Positions 1 to 10,055 are shown, counted from the stretch's first letter. The stretch is DNA of 44,247 nt from CAVRZY01 sp963725415 (GCA_963725415.1 CAVRZY010000083.1:1-44247), one strand, 5' to 3'. Translations and numbers: made by a program. The notes: a model not told the origin generated them from the letters alone.

Positions 1-1228
1 AGTAGTAGCCCTCGCGCGGCCAGGGATTCGATTGCACCCGCTCCCCCGCTCCCAGTTGGTCCATCACCAGGACCGCAACCCCCAGCCGTGCCCAGGTCAT
101 GCCCATGTCCTGTAGCTCGGATTGCGTTTTCGGCGCGTGATGGCTGTGCACCAACACGATTGCAGGAATCCGCCCCGCGATTCTGTCCGGCAGGTACAGA
201 TTGGCGGTCACCAGCAAATGGGGCCGGCTCTCGTAGACAAGATTTTCGATCACGAACCCATCCCCATAGTCGGCGCGCTTGGTGACGGCTGCGCGCAGCG
301 GCGTACGCTTGGGAAAAGGCGCCAGCGAAGCTCGTAAGGCAGCCAGGCGCGGATCCCGGAAGCGTTCCCAATCCTCCCGTGTGCGAGTCTTTTGCCAGTC
401 GCGTTTCTCCCGCTGGGCCACTTCCGCCATGCGCGATTGCAAGTTCCGCTCGAGCAGTCCCTCGATGCCCAATGCTTTGCGGTCCTGATCGGACCACACG
501 CGGCCTGGAATCGCGGAAAGCCCGGCGGCGGGCCTGCTCGCTGTCCTGGCGACGGCGGCGTCTTTCGGCGCGGCGGGAAAAAACTCTGGCGCGCCGGATT
601 CCCCGCGTCCAGGCGCGAGTTCAAAATCGACGCGCTCGTTGATGGCAGGCCAGTGCCAGCGCAACTCCGGGGCCTGCGGTCTTGGGACCCGAACCCGCTC
701 GACACTCACAAAGCCGATCTCCGCCAGGCTCTCGATCGGAATGGCTGCCTCGACAGTCCATTCCTGCGGGCCGCTGGAAGCTGCCGCCAAGACGCGCTTG
801 GCCCCCTCTGGCACTTCTCCCGGGGCCGTGAAATCGACGCGGAATCCGCCCAGCGGGTTCACACTGACCGCCATCATTCTGTTCCGACCCTTCGCGGGAC
901 GGATATCGAATCTCCAGGAGATCAGGTCTTCCCGGCCCCAGGCGGGATCGCGCCCGATGGAGAAAGCCACAAGCCGGTCCGGCTCCGGCAGGCGTGCGCT
1001 CACGCACACATAGCTCCCGCGAATCACAATCCGGCTCTCTCCGCCTTCGGGGAAGGGCGCTCCGAACCCAGCCGGGCGCAGGGCCAGCACGCGAGCGTCC
1101 TGCCAGATGCGCTCATCGATCTTGCCATCGATCGTTAGAGGGCCACTCGCGGAAGGTATCTTGAGGGTCGCACCGCTCGCGACCGCCAATGCAAGCAGTC
1201 CCAAGACGAATAGTCTCGATTGCGTCAT
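1..1228 (-). CDS. Secreted CBM9-like / alpha-beta hydrolase esterase, 3' end cut by window
   Basis: The minus-strand frame stays open from an ATG at 1228 to the window edge, giving about 409 codons with no stop. GGAGGGCCCT sits directly before the ATG. An N-terminal hydrophobic stretch of about 20 residues looks like a Sec signal peptide. Residues 25-45 (LTIDGKIDERIWQDA) match the opening of CBM9-like carbohydrate-binding domains found in many Bacteroidetes/Acidobacteria secreted enzymes. Near residue 360 an alpha/beta-hydrolase core begins (IVLVHSHH, then LVMDQLGAGER), as in acetyl-xylan-esterase or dienelactone-hydrolase families. The nucleophile elbow lies beyond the window. It is the last gene of a minus-strand block of sugar genes, so esterase action on plant polysaccharide is likely. 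The fold is well supported; the substrate is inferred. Confidence 0.72.
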   Translation of the reverse strand, partial: MTQSRLFVLGLLALAVASGATLKIPSASGPLTIDGKIDERIWQDARVLALRPAGFGAPFPEGGESRIVIRGSYVCVSARLPEPDRLVAFSIGRDPAWGREDLISWRFDIRPAKGRNRMMAVSVNPLGGFRVDFTAPGEVPEGAKRVLAAASSGPQEWTVEAAIPIESLAEIGFVSVERVRVPRPQAPELRWHWPAINERVDFELAPGRGESGAPEFFPAAPKDAAVARTASRPAAGLSAIPGRVWSDQDRKALGIEGLLERNLQSRMAEVAQREKRDWQKTRTREDWERFRDPRLAALRASLAPFPKRTPLRAAVTKRADYGDGFVIENLVYESRPHLLVTANLYLPDRIAGRIPAIVLVHSHHAPKTQSELQDMGMTWARLGVAVLVMDQLGAGERVQSNPWPREGYY

Positions 1229-1289
1229 AGGGCCCTCCGGGCGCCGAAGCGTCACACGTCAATCATATCCTGTAGGCTTCAGATCGGCT

Positions 1290-3947
1290 TCAGGGCCGGG
1301 CGGCGACTACGTCCACATCCCGCGGACCGAGCGTCCGCTGGCGTCCCTGGAAGGAAAAACGCACGGTCCGATAGGAGGCATTGAACAGGGTGTAGACGGT
1401 TTCCCCGCCTCCGCGGAAGCGGTTCACGAAGACCGCCGGAAGAGGCGAGTCAACCAGTGGATCGGCCTCGCCGCTGAAGGCCGCCGCATGGCGCTTCAGC
1501 AATTGGCGCGCGTGCCGAATGAACGCCAGCAATTCCTCCCCGTACCAGGTCTCGGAATGGCCTTTCAGCCACACTCCGCTGCCGTGCCAGAGCGACAAGC
1601 GGAAGTCTTCCGCGGACAACACCCGCGGATGGATGCCGGTCGAGAGCATGTCCCAGATGCGAATGTCCGGGAAAGCAAACCTCCACAGGTTGAGCTTGAG
1701 CGGTGAGAGTTGCACTCTGGCTTGCGGAATGGCGTAGCAGAAGGCGGCGTCGTAATAGGGCGCGGCGGCATCGGCCGGGTTCTCTTCCAGGTAGACGATC
1801 GTCTCTCTCAGCCCGGCCGCATCCAGCGCCCGGCGCACCTGTTTTGCCATGGCAATCTCGCCCGGTATCGGACCCAGACCTGGGGCGTGGCCGTGTGACA
1901 CCGAGTAGCACCTCCGCTTGCCGACACCGTGTTCGTCGAGATAGACGGCTTGCGCGCCGACCTCCCCCGCGACCGTAGCCATGCGTCCCGCGAGGTACTC
2001 ATGCCAGGCCGGAAGGTGCGGGCAGACGAACAGCTCCGGGCTCCCGCCCGGCCACCAGGCTCCGCGTCCAGCCTCGTCGATCAACTGCCAGCTCGCCCCG
2101 AAGCGGCGCCCGACCGCGGAGTTCTTGTCGATAAGATAGCCCTCGAAGTACAGGCCGGTCGGAATGCCCGATGCCTTGGCGAAGGCGATGTTGCGGCGCA
2201 GATCGGCGGGGCCTCCAAGCTCGACAGGATAGTCGCCCACCCGGCCGACGCTGTCCGACAACCCCCAGCCGGAAATGTCGATGAAGTCGATGCCACCAAA
2301 CGCCTCGCCATCGCGTATCAACTCGTCAAAGGTGTAGCGGTTCCGGCGCACATCGAACAAGCGACCGCTTCCGCCAACCGGGTAATCGCGGCGCGCCCAG
2401 AAAGCGGAGCGCAGCCAGACGGGCCGCGGCCCAGCGGGCTTGTACCAGGACCTCAGCCACTTCCGGTAGGCATTGAATCCCTCCCGCCAGTCCCCGCCGT
2501 GCAGGCTCACCGAGACCTCCGGCGGCCGGTAAGTTTCCCCTGGCGCCAGCCGGAGGGTGTACTCGACCTCCACCTCGACAGAGACCCCGCTTTTCTTGAG
2601 ACGGAAGGTTTTGAACTGTCCCTCGGTGTCGCGCACGATCAGGCACGCGCAGCGGTTTGCCTTCGGCGAGAATACATCCAGAAACTGGAGCGGGAAGGCG
2701 CCGCTGTAAACGTTCTCCAGTACCATGTCGCGGCGGGATATGACTGCGCCCTGCTGCGGGAACAGGTAGTAGACATCACTGGGATCCTCGGCCGGACGCA
2801 CCTGGAGTGAAGGAAAGACCAGCACGAACTCGAGCGGCGTGGCGCCCACGTTCGTCAGGGCGAGCGAAAGGGCACGACCGTTCGACTCTTCCGTGATGCG
2901 GAGATCGGGGCGCAGCGCTTCAGGGGGCAGCGTTTTCCCTTTTGTCGCCTCGAACCGGAACCATTTCGAGCCCTCCAGGTTGGCTTCTCCGGAGCGCAGG
3001 CCGGAGGCCTGCGCCACTGGGGACACAGGAGGCCATGGCGCCTGCCGAGGCTCCGGAGGAGTGGCTTCGGACAGCCCGGCCGCAAACAAGACCAACTGCG
3101 CGTGCGGGCTGCGGTCCAGAAGCTCCACCGAGGCGAGCGCACGCTGCCCGTCCAAGGCAAGCGCGTAAAGGGCAGGTTTGCGGTCCAGCAAGGCGTAGCG
3201 CCGCTCCGCAGCCAACAGGGGAAACTGCTCCTCCTCGAACCGGTCAGCGTATTTCACGCGGGCCACCACCTGCGCAGTCTCGCTGCTCTCTTTCACCTGA
3301 CCCGCAAGGTGCGCCATGAGGCTCAGATAGAGCGTGCGGCCTTTGCGGCCGCCGCCATCAATGCCGATGCTCTCGCGGCCGCGCAGCGAGGTGGCCGGCG
3401 ATCCCGCGCACGAAAGCGGGCCTCGCGCCGCCAGCATCGTCGTGCCGTTCGGCAGCGGCGGGCTCGTCTCGCACGGAAGGGTCTGCGGGTCGCCGCGAAA
3501 CTCGATTTCCGCTATGGCCAGCCGCGCGCCGGCTGGGAGCGAGAACACCAACTGGTCCACCTGCGGGGTGAGCATTCTGCCGCGTAGTTCGATCTCAAGC
3601 ACGTGTGGCGCATCATCCGCGACCAGCTCCCGGGCTGTCAGCACCACCACCGGGCGGCCCGTGGCGAAGGGGTTCTCCCTGTTGGTGGCCCCCGGCGTCA
3701 CTGGTCCGACGCTGCCCGGTCGCAGCGTCAGCACCGGCGCATCGCTCGCGGGCAAGCCTGAGGCGCGATAGCGCAGCCGGATTGAGTGGTAGTCGTAGAC
3801 CCAGATTGGCTCGGTCGATTGCCGCCACTCGCCCGGTCCCTGGTAGTTCAGTCCCTGGAGCCTGAAACCGCTGAGAACGTCGTCGGGGAAAGCCGCTCCA
3901 GCAGCGGCGAATAGGAGTAGAAGAATCAGTGGCACGGGCCCTACCAA
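1290..3947 (-). CDS. Large secreted glycoside-hydrolase-like protein (DUF6259-type)
   Basis: 885 residues from a TTG start at 3947; a GTG at 3935 is an equally good start, and both precede a hydrophobic signal peptide. Residues about 30-480 look like beta-rich accessory domains. From about 500 there is a TIM-barrel-like segment with aromatic and acidic motifs (IDFIDISGWGLSD, GLYFEGYLID, AVYLDEHG, IVYLEENP) reminiscent of DUF6259 and alpha-galactosidase-like proteins. A short beta-sandwich tail ends the chain. The TTG start overlaps the stop of the GH39-like gene upstream, which indicates co-translation. A role in extracellular glycan breakdown is inferred from fold and neighbours; no catalytic pair can be assigned with certainty. 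Confidence 0.7.
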   Translation of the reverse strand: MVGPVPLILLLLFAAAGAAFPDDVLSGFRLQGLNYQGPGEWRQSTEPIWVYDYHSIRLRYRASGLPASDAPVLTLRPGSVGPVTPGATNRENPFATGRPVVVLTARELVADDAPHVLEIELRGRMLTPQVDQLVFSLPAGARLAIAEIEFRGDPQTLPCETSPPLPNGTTMLAARGPLSCAGSPATSLRGRESIGIDGGGRKGRTLYLSLMAHLAGQVKESSETAQVVARVKYADRFEEEQFPLLAAERRYALLDRKPALYALALDGQRALASVELLDRSPHAQLVLFAAGLSEATPPEPRQAPWPPVSPVAQASGLRSGEANLEGSKWFRFEATKGKTLPPEALRPDLRITEESNGRALSLALTNVGATPLEFVLVFPSLQVRPAEDPSDVYYLFPQQGAVISRRDMVLENVYSGAFPLQFLDVFSPKANRCACLIVRDTEGQFKTFRLKKSGVSVEVEVEYTLRLAPGETYRPPEVSVSLHGGDWREGFNAYRKWLRSWYKPAGPRPVWLRSAFWARRDYPVGGSGRLFDVRRNRYTFDELIRDGEAFGGIDFIDISGWGLSDSVGRVGDYPVELGGPADLRRNIAFAKASGIPTGLYFEGYLIDKNSAVGRRFGASWQLIDEAGRGAWWPGGSPELFVCPHLPAWHEYLAGRMATVAGEVGAQAVYLDEHGVGKRRCYSVSHGHAPGLGPIPGEIAMAKQVRRALDAAGLRETIVYLEENPADAAAPYYDAAFCYAIPQARVQLSPLKLNLWRFAFPDIRIWDMLSTGIHPRVLSAEDFRLSLWHGSGVWLKGHSETWYGEELLAFIRHARQLLKRHAAAFSGEADPLVDSPLPAVFVNRFRGGGETVYTLFNASYRTVRFSFQGRQRTLGPRDVDVVAARP

Positions 3948-5647
3948 CTCAGTTGCACCAGCGAGGTGCCCTGCCGCGGCAAGGGGAAGTTCAGTTCCAG
4001 CTTGCCCGCTTTGGACTCCACCCGCTGAGGCGGCCCCAATTGCTCCAGCCGCCCGGCCGCTTCCAGACGGGCGTGCTGCTCGGGCGTTGGGTTTTGCGGG
4101 GAACCCATCCCCTTCCAGACCGTGTAGGCGTTGCTGTGCTGCTCGTCGATGCGGTAGTGACGCACCAGCACCCGGCGTGCCGCGCGGGGAACACCCTCTA
4201 TCACTAAGCTGACCATGGCATCCAGCGACGGAACATCGTCGTCATGATAGTTCCAGATCAAAACCGACAGCTTCCGGGCCCCGCCAGTCGCGATTGCGTT
4301 GACGTCCGGCGGGCCGGAAACTCCCGACTCCAGGATCGAATCCAGAGGGACGGCCCGCGTGCTCTCGACCGGCAGCCGCTCCCCGGCCATCAGGCCAAAC
4401 ATCCGAAACAGGTTCAGGACCGGCTTATCGATCCCGTTGGTGGCCAGGGTTCGAAACCCGTCGAAATAGGGCTGGTCCTCAAACTCAAATGCCCAGGTGA
4501 CCACTCCCTGGAGGTTGGTCCCGTACTTGCTGGCAAGCTCGAGAATCCTGGCGAACACCGCCACCGTGTAGCAAGGATACAGCGCCCCGTTGCGGTAGGC
4601 GTGCTGCGGATAAACGCGCGCCGAGCAAGCCGCGCAACCTTCCGGATCCGACTCCCCCAGAATAACCGGCGTCTTCCGAAATTCAGGAAACGAGGCCACG
4701 ATTTCGAAACCTTTGGCCACAGACTGGAGCTGCCGGGCAATCCCCATCCGCAGCCGGCCATCGGCCAGCCGCGGGCTTCCCTTGGGGTGAAAGGCGATGT
4801 AATCCAGCGGAGCGCCCTTGCGGCCGGTCGCGTAATTGGTCCCGCGCGCGCAGTGCTCCAGGAACCGCCGCAGAAACTCGGCTGCCTTGGGGCTTTGCGG
4901 GCCGGTCGAGTGCGGCCCGCCCACCCGAGCTTCCGGAAGCGCCCGCTTGACGGCATCCGCCGCGTAGTCATACAGTCTGTAGTACTCCTCCGGCGTGCCC
5001 TGCCAGTAGCTGATGTCGGGCTCATTCCAGACTTCCCAATACCAGCTCTGAACCTCCGGCTTGCCGTAGCGATCCATCGAGTGCCGCACCCATCGGTAGA
5101 CCAGTTCCGCCCATTTGGCATAGTCTTTAGGCGGGTAGGCCCAGCCCGTCGAGAGCTTGCCTTTCGGCCAATCGTGCTGATAGGGCTGCGGATGCGTCGA
5201 GAGCGCCTCCGGCATGAAACCGATCTCCACCAGCGGCTTGACCTTAGCCGCCCTGTAGGCGTCGAAAATCCTGTCCAGGATGGCCCAGTCATGCACCGGC
5301 CGGCCTGAGGCATCCTCCGTGTAGGCATTGGTCGAGCCCCACTTCAGCGCCGGTTTCCCATCGCCCGAGGTGAGCAGGTTGTGCGCCCGGATGTAGACCG
5401 GGGTGGGACTCAGAGCCGACAGTTCCTCCAGCAGCTTTTTCCCGTATTTCATGTAGGTGAAGTTCGGCTCGTCGTAGCCGAAGTAGGCCCAGACCGGTTT
5501 GAACGCCCCGCGGCCCCCGCCGGCTTCAACCCGGATGACCACCTTCTCCTGGGCAGCCAGTGGCGCAGGGAATGGCGACAGGGCCAGAAAGATTGTAATT
5601 CTGGAGAGGAGGTGGAGCATGCTCCGATACGTCCTGGTCAGCGCCAT
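3941..5647 (-). CDS. GH39-like secreted glycosidase (beta-xylosidase type)
   Basis: 568 residues. An internal ATG at 5620 gives a tidier Sec signal peptide ending at AA-QEK, so it may be the true start. The TIM barrel carries WEVWNEPD, with the likely acid/base Glu at about residue 209. The segment VILGESDPEG supplies the likely nucleophile Glu at about 332. Both fit clan GH-A and are closest in style to GH39 beta-xylosidase/alpha-iduronidase. Family members hydrolyse non-reducing xylose or uronic-acid residues. It lies 28 bp after the IolB-type gene and its stop overlaps the next gene's start, so these genes form one transcript. The exact substrate is unknown. Confidence 0.78.
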   Translation of the reverse strand: MALTRTYRSMLHLLSRITIFLALSPFPAPLAAQEKVVIRVEAGGGRGAFKPVWAYFGYDEPNFTYMKYGKKLLEELSALSPTPVYIRAHNLLTSGDGKPALKWGSTNAYTEDASGRPVHDWAILDRIFDAYRAAKVKPLVEIGFMPEALSTHPQPYQHDWPKGKLSTGWAYPPKDYAKWAELVYRWVRHSMDRYGKPEVQSWYWEVWNEPDISYWQGTPEEYYRLYDYAADAVKRALPEARVGGPHSTGPQSPKAAEFLRRFLEHCARGTNYATGRKGAPLDYIAFHPKGSPRLADGRLRMGIARQLQSVAKGFEIVASFPEFRKTPVILGESDPEGCAACSARVYPQHAYRNGALYPCYTVAVFARILELASKYGTNLQGVVTWAFEFEDQPYFDGFRTLATNGIDKPVLNLFRMFGLMAGERLPVESTRAVPLDSILESGVSGPPDVNAIATGGARKLSVLIWNYHDDDVPSLDAMVSLVIEGVPRAARRVLVRHYRIDEQHSNAYTVWKGMGSPQNPTPEQHARLEAAGRLEQLGPPQRVESKAGKLELNFPLPRQGTSLVQLSW

Positions 5648-5675
5648 CAGTTAAGCGAGTCTTGGGATCCGCCCG

Positions 5676-6491
5676 CTAAGTCCCCTTGATCCAGGCGTGC
5701 CGGGGGTCATCGCTCCAGGCTCCGTACTTGCGCCCTTCTCCCGCCAGCACCCAGGTGTAGTTCAGGGTGTACCCGGGGCAGGCCACCACCGGGTGGTAGC
5801 CGCGCGGAACCAGCACCGTGTCCCCGTGCTCCACCGCGTAGGCGTTGTCGAATGGCGCGGGGTCGTCCGGATCACTGTATGAACGCAGGAAGCCGAAACC
5901 CTGCTTGGGCTCGATCTGAAAGTAGTAGACCTCCTCCATGGGAACCTCGCCCGGCGGGGCGAATCGGTCGTGCTTGTGCGGCGGGCAACTCGACCAGCCC
6001 CCCGGCTGGTTCACCGTTTCCCCTGCTATCAACCGGGCCGCATCCACGTTATCGGCGATGTGCGTGTAGACCGTCCGCGTCCAGTTGTCCTTCCCCACGA
6101 CTTTCTTCACCGCCTGTTCCGCCGTAATGAGCACGGGCTTCACGCCCGCTTTCCCCAGCGCCCCGGTGATGCTGATGCGTGCCGGGCCATCCAACCTGGC
6201 AAGCCTCACTGTGGAACCCGCCGGCGCATAGACCATCGGGCCCGCCTCGCGGATGGAACGACGCGGCCCAACCTCAGCTAGCCACTTTCCGGTCTCGCCT
6301 TGGACCTCGACGCGCACGCCTCCGGTATAGAAGTCCAGCGTCAGCTCCTCTGCGCCGCTCTCGAAGGCGTGCTCCCGAAGGCTTCCGCCCAGCTCCACGA
6401 TGGTGAAAGAAAGGTACTTCAGCTCCCGGCCTCGGGCCGCAATTGGATAGACCCCCGGGGCTTCCCCCGGCGACTTAATGTGCAGTTTCAT
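5676..6491 (-). CDS. iolB: 5-deoxy-glucuronate isomerase (IolB family)
   Basis: 271 residues, the normal IolB length. This bicupin enzyme converts 5-deoxy-D-glucuronate to 2-deoxy-5-keto-D-gluconate in myo-inositol catabolism. Metal-ligand residues are visible at PPHKHDRF (His172, His174), MEEVYYF (Glu186 or Glu187) and GYHPVV (His233). The gene is first in the minus-strand sugar block, with no other iol genes visible, so it may serve sugar-acid metabolism here rather than a full inositol pathway. It is divergent from thiE across 79 bp. The ATG is used with no strong Shine-Dalgarno sequence. Confidence 0.88.
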   Translation of the reverse strand: MKLHIKSPGEAPGVYPIAARGRELKYLSFTIVELGGSLREHAFESGAEELTLDFYTGGVRVEVQGETGKWLAEVGPRRSIREAGPMVYAPAGSTVRLARLDGPARISITGALGKAGVKPVLITAEQAVKKVVGKDNWTRTVYTHIADNVDAARLIAGETVNQPGGWSSCPPHKHDRFAPPGEVPMEEVYYFQIEPKQGFGFLRSYSDPDDPAPFDNAYAVEHGDTVLVPRGYHPVVACPGYTLNYTWVLAGEGRKYGAWSDDPRHAWIKGT

Positions 6492-6570
6492 AGTCTTTCA
6501 AGCTATCATAAGAAGCCAACAGCCGAAAGCCTCCAACCGACTGAGGCTGTCAGCCGTCGGCTGAAGACAG

Positions 6571-7206
6571 ATGGCTCTGTCCAGAATCTACCCCATCCTC
6601 GACACGGAGGCGCTGGCTCAGCGAGGCTGCCCGGTGGAAACCGCCGCGGAAGCCATGCTGGAAGGCGGTGCGCGCATCCTCCAGTTTCGTCACAAAGGCC
6701 ACTTTTCGCGCGCGGTCTTCGAGCAGGCCGAGCGCGTCGCGGAACTCTGTCGCCGCGCCGGGGCCCTGTTCATCATAGACGACCGCGCCGATATCGCCCT
6801 GTTGCTGGATGCGGGCCTGCACGTCGGCCAGGATGACCTGCCGCCCCGAGATGCCCGGCGATTGCTCGGGCCCAACCGCCTCCTGGGATTCTCTACGCAC
6901 AATGCCGCGCAGTTCGCCGCAGCCCTCCGGGAGCCGGTCGATTACCTGGCCTTCGGGCCGATCTTTCCGACCGTCACAAAACAGAGTCCCGATCCCGTGG
7001 TCGGCCTCGGAGAGTTGCGCAGCTTGCGCCCCCAGACCGATCAGCCGCTGGTCGCCATCGGCGGCATCTCCCGGGCCACGGCGCTGGAAGTCCTTGCAGC
7101 CGGCGCCGACTCCCTGGCCGTCATCAACGATTTGCTACCGGAAACTTGCAGCTTCGAGACTCTCCGTGCTCGGATGGAGGAATGGCAACAACTCGCGAGG
7201 ACGTAG
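6571..7206 (+). CDS. thiE: Thiamine-phosphate synthase (ThiE/TenI family)
   Basis: 211 residues, a TIM barrel of the usual ThiE length. The family joins HMP-pyrophosphate and THZ-phosphate to make thiamine phosphate. Diagnostic segments in order are ILQFRHK (the usual Q-x-R-x-K pyrophosphate/HMP site), HVGQDDLP, YLAFGPIFPT, TKQ and VAIGGIS, then the phosphate-binding SLAVIND near the end. HVGQDDLP and GPIFPT are typical of true ThiE, though TenI paralogues can look alike. Its last 25 bp overlap the following permease, suggesting co-transcription. No TPP riboswitch is visible upstream. Confidence 0.85.
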   Translation: MALSRIYPILDTEALAQRGCPVETAAEAMLEGGARILQFRHKGHFSRAVFEQAERVAELCRRAGALFIIDDRADIALLLDAGLHVGQDDLPPRDARRLLGPNRLLGFSTHNAAQFAAALREPVDYLAFGPIFPTVTKQSPDPVVGLGELRSLRPQTDQPLVAIGGISRATALEVLAAGADSLAVINDLLPETCSFETLRARMEEWQQLART

Positions 7207-8605
7207 GCGTCGGCCTCGTTAAGAGCCTCGGGCTGCTAGATGCCACCACCCTGGTGATGGGCTCGATGATCGGCTCAGGCATCTTCATTGTGTCCGCAAA
7301 AATCGCCGGCAAGGTCGGCTCACCGGGCCTGTTGATGCTGACCTGGGTGGTCACTGCTCTGCTGACCTTGATCGCCGCCCTCAGCTACGGTGAACTGGCC
7401 GCCGCTATGCCCCAGGCCGGGGGCCAGTACGTCTACCTGCGCGAGGCCTTCGGCCCGCTCAGCGGATTCCTCTACGGCTGGACCTTATTCCTGGTGATCC
7501 AGACTGGAACCCTGGCCGCCGTCGCCGTCGCCTTCGCCAAGTTCACCGGAGTTTTCTTCCCGCTGATCGCCGAAGATCGCTTCCTCCTGCGCGTGTGGCG
7601 CTTCGGCGTCAGCACCAGCAGGCGCTTGCCATGGCCGTTCTGGTTTTCCTCACCTGGGTCAATACCCGTGGGGTTCGCACTGGCGCCCGCGTGCAGAACA
7701 CCTTCACCTTCGCCAAGACGGCTGCCTTGCTTGGCCTGGTAGGGTTCGGGCTTCTGCTGGGCCGCAACGCGGAGGCGGTGGTTTCCAATTTCGGCCATTT
7801 CTGGGAGGGCGCCGGCTGGGATTTCCGGACTGTCCGCCTGGTCGGCGTCGCGATGGTCGGCGCCCTGTTTTCCTCGGACGCCTGGAATAATGTCACCTTC
7901 ACCGCTGGCGAGATCCGCAATCCTCGCCGCAACGTCCCTTGGGCGCTGGCCCTGGGCGTGATCGTTGTCTCTGCTCTCTATATTGCCTGCAACTTCGTGT
8001 ATTTGAGCGTGCTGCCCTTGAAGGCGATTCAACAGGCGCCCGCCCAGCGCGTCGCGACCGCCGCAGCCGAGGTGATCTTTGGGCCGGTGGGCGTCCAAAT
8101 CATGGCCGCCGCGATCATGGTTTCCACCTTTGGCTGCCTCAACGGCTTGACCCTGGCCGGGGCTCGCGTCTATTACGCTATGGCGCTGGACGGGCTTTTC
8201 TTCCGCCCCGTCTCCAGGCTTCACCCCACCCGCCATACCCCGGTCCTGTCCCTGGTAGCCCAGGGCATCTGGGCCTGCCTGCTCACTCTCAGCGGCACCT
8301 ACAGCGATCTGCTGGATTATGTTATATTTGCAGTTTTACTTTTTTATATCCTGACGATCCTCGGGGTCTTCGTGCTCCGACACCGGCGGCCGGACATGGA
8401 GAGACCGTACCGGGCGCTCGGGTATCCCGTGCTCCCCGCCGCCTACGTCGCGATCGCCGGGTTGATCGAGGTTCTCTTGCTGTTGTACGAGCCGAAATAC
8501 ACATGGCCGGGGCTGATTATCGTGCTACTGGGGGTGCCGGTCTATTTCCTCTGGCGCACCCTCGGACGAACCCGGAATTTCGATTGGAGACCGAATGGCA
8601 AATGA
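7182..8605 (+). CDS. APC-superfamily amino-acid permease, frameshifted near 7613
   Basis: Translation from ATG 7182 (GGAGG just upstream) gives an APC-permease N-terminus with the MGSMIGSGIF helix-1 motif. It runs in frame to FGVST near 7612. The homologous sequence then continues one frame over as QQALAMAVLVFLTWVNTRG and on to the stop at 8605. Restoring one C at ACC-AGCAG (about 7613-7616) would join the two parts into roughly 475 residues with about 12 membrane helices. The gene overlaps the end of thiE, and its stop overlaps the start of the next permease by 11 bp. The family imports amino acids by proton symport or exchange. A read error is more likely than a true pseudogene, given the other frameshifts in the window. 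Confidence 0.8.
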
Positions 8606-10055
8606 ACTTTTTGTGAGAAAGCCCCTGGCGCACCTCCGGGCCGAAGCCGAAGCGCAGACGCTGAGGCGCGTGCTCGGCCCCTGGAACCTGATTTCCCTGG
8701 GTATCGGAGCGATCATCGGCGCGGGCCTGTTCTCGCTGACCGGCATCGCGGCCGCCGAGAACGCCGGGCCAGCCATCGCCCTGTCGTTTGTGGTGGCCGC
8801 CATCGGCTGCACCTTCGCTGGGCTTTGCTACAGCGAATTCTCCTCGATGATCCCCATCGCCGGCAGCGCCTACACTTACGCCTACGCCACTATGGGGGAG
8901 CTACTGGCCTGGATCATCGGCTGGGACCTGGTGCTCGAATATGCCGTCGGCGCCTCGACCGTCTCCATCAGTTGGTCGGCCTATGTGGTCTCCTTCTTCC
9001 ACGACTGGGGCATTGACCTCCCGGCTCAGCTCGTCGCATCCCCCTTTCAGCCCCTCAAACTGCCCGATGGCACCATGGTGCATGGCCTCATCAACCTCCC
9101 GGCCGTCTTCATCGTCGTCGTCGTCTCGGTTCTGCTGATGATCGGCATCCGGGAATCGGCCCGCACCAACGCGGTCATCGTGGTCATCAAAGTCTGCGTC
9201 GTCATCCTGTTCATCTGTCTGGGCGTCTTCTTCATCAACCGGGCCAACTACACGCCCTACATCCCGCCCAACACTGGTGAGTTCGGGCACTTTGGCTGGA
9301 GCGGCATCATGCGGGGAGCGGGGGTCATCTTCTTCGCCTACATCGGCTTTGACGCGGTCTCCACGGCCGCTCAGGAAGCTCGACGCCCGCAGCGCGACAT
9401 GCCCATCGGCATCATCGGTTCATTGATTATCTGCACGGTTCTCTACGTTCTGTTCTCGATCGTCCTGACCGGTGTGGTCAGCTACAAGGATCTGGGCGGC
9501 GCGGCCCCGGTGGCCACAGCTATCGACCGGACCCCTTACGACTGGCTCAAGCCCCTGGTTAAGCTGGCGGTCATCTGCGGCTTCACTTCCGTGATCCTGG
9601 TGATGCTGCTTGGCCAATCGCGCGTCTTCTTCTCGATGTCCCGCGATGGGTTGCTGCCTAAGGTTTTCTCCGACGTGCATCCCCGCTGGAAAACCCCCTG
9701 GCGCTCCAACCTGCTGTTCATGCTGTTCGTAAGCCTGTTTTCCGCCTTCGCGCCCATCTCCGTGGTCGGCCACATGACCAGCATCGGCACCCTGCTGGCT
9801 TTCGTGATTGTCTGCATCGGGATCATGATCATGCGCTACACTCACCCCAATATTCCGCGGCCCTTCAAGACGCCGCTGGTCCCGGTAGTACCCATCCTGG
9901 GCATCCTGGTCTGCGTGGCCATGATGTACTCGCTGGGTCCGGAGAACTGGCTCCGCCTGATCGTCTGGCTGGTCATCGGGCAAGTGATTTACTTCAGCTA
10001 CAGCCGCTTTCGCAGCAAGCTGCGGGCGAAGTCAGAGGCCGATCGACCGGCCTGA
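8595..10055 (+). CDS. APC-superfamily cationic-amino-acid-type permease
   Basis: 486 residues and about 12 membrane helices. The sequence LGIGAIIGAGLFSLTG at helix 1 is the unwound substrate-binding motif of the CAT-like branch (YfnA/GkApcT type). FFAYIGFDAVST at helix 6 and RVFFSMSRDGLLP at helix 8 follow. Family members import amino acids across the inner membrane. The start ATG lies inside the end of the preceding permease, so the two are translationally coupled. The 3' 250 bp are nearly identical to two partial copies downstream (14840-14992 and 15917-16489). This gene therefore forms the intact left boundary of the accessory island. Confidence 0.9.
   Translation: MANELFVRKPLAHLRAEAEAQTLRRVLGPWNLISLGIGAIIGAGLFSLTGIAAAENAGPAIALSFVVAAIGCTFAGLCYSEFSSMIPIAGSAYTYAYATMGELLAWIIGWDLVLEYAVGASTVSISWSAYVVSFFHDWGIDLPAQLVASPFQPLKLPDGTMVHGLINLPAVFIVVVVSVLLMIGIRESARTNAVIVVIKVCVVILFICLGVFFINRANYTPYIPPNTGEFGHFGWSGIMRGAGVIFFAYIGFDAVSTAAQEARRPQRDMPIGIIGSLIICTVLYVLFSIVLTGVVSYKDLGGAAPVATAIDRTPYDWLKPLVKLAVICGFTSVILVMLLGQSRVFFSMSRDGLLPKVFSDVHPRWKTPWRSNLLFMLFVSLFSAFAPISVVGHMTSIGTLLAFVIVCIGIMIMRYTHPNIPRPFKTPLVPVVPILGILVCVAMMYSLGPENWLRLIVWLVIGQVIYFSYSRFRSKLRAKSEADRPA

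Noticed and set aside
250..1007. Minus-strand frames at 250-705 and 621-1007 as separate genes
   Set aside because: A third minus-strand frame is open from ATG 1228 to the window edge and encodes recognisable domains; the other frames are shadows of it.
4440..4460. tRNA-like GGTTCGAAACCC
   Set aside because: It lies within the GH39-like coding frame and no acceptor or anticodon arms can be folded around it. No tRNA was found anywhere in the window.
6492..6570. TPP riboswitch upstream of thiE
   Set aside because: The 79-bp gap is short and lacks the CTGAGA and conserved THI-box segments.
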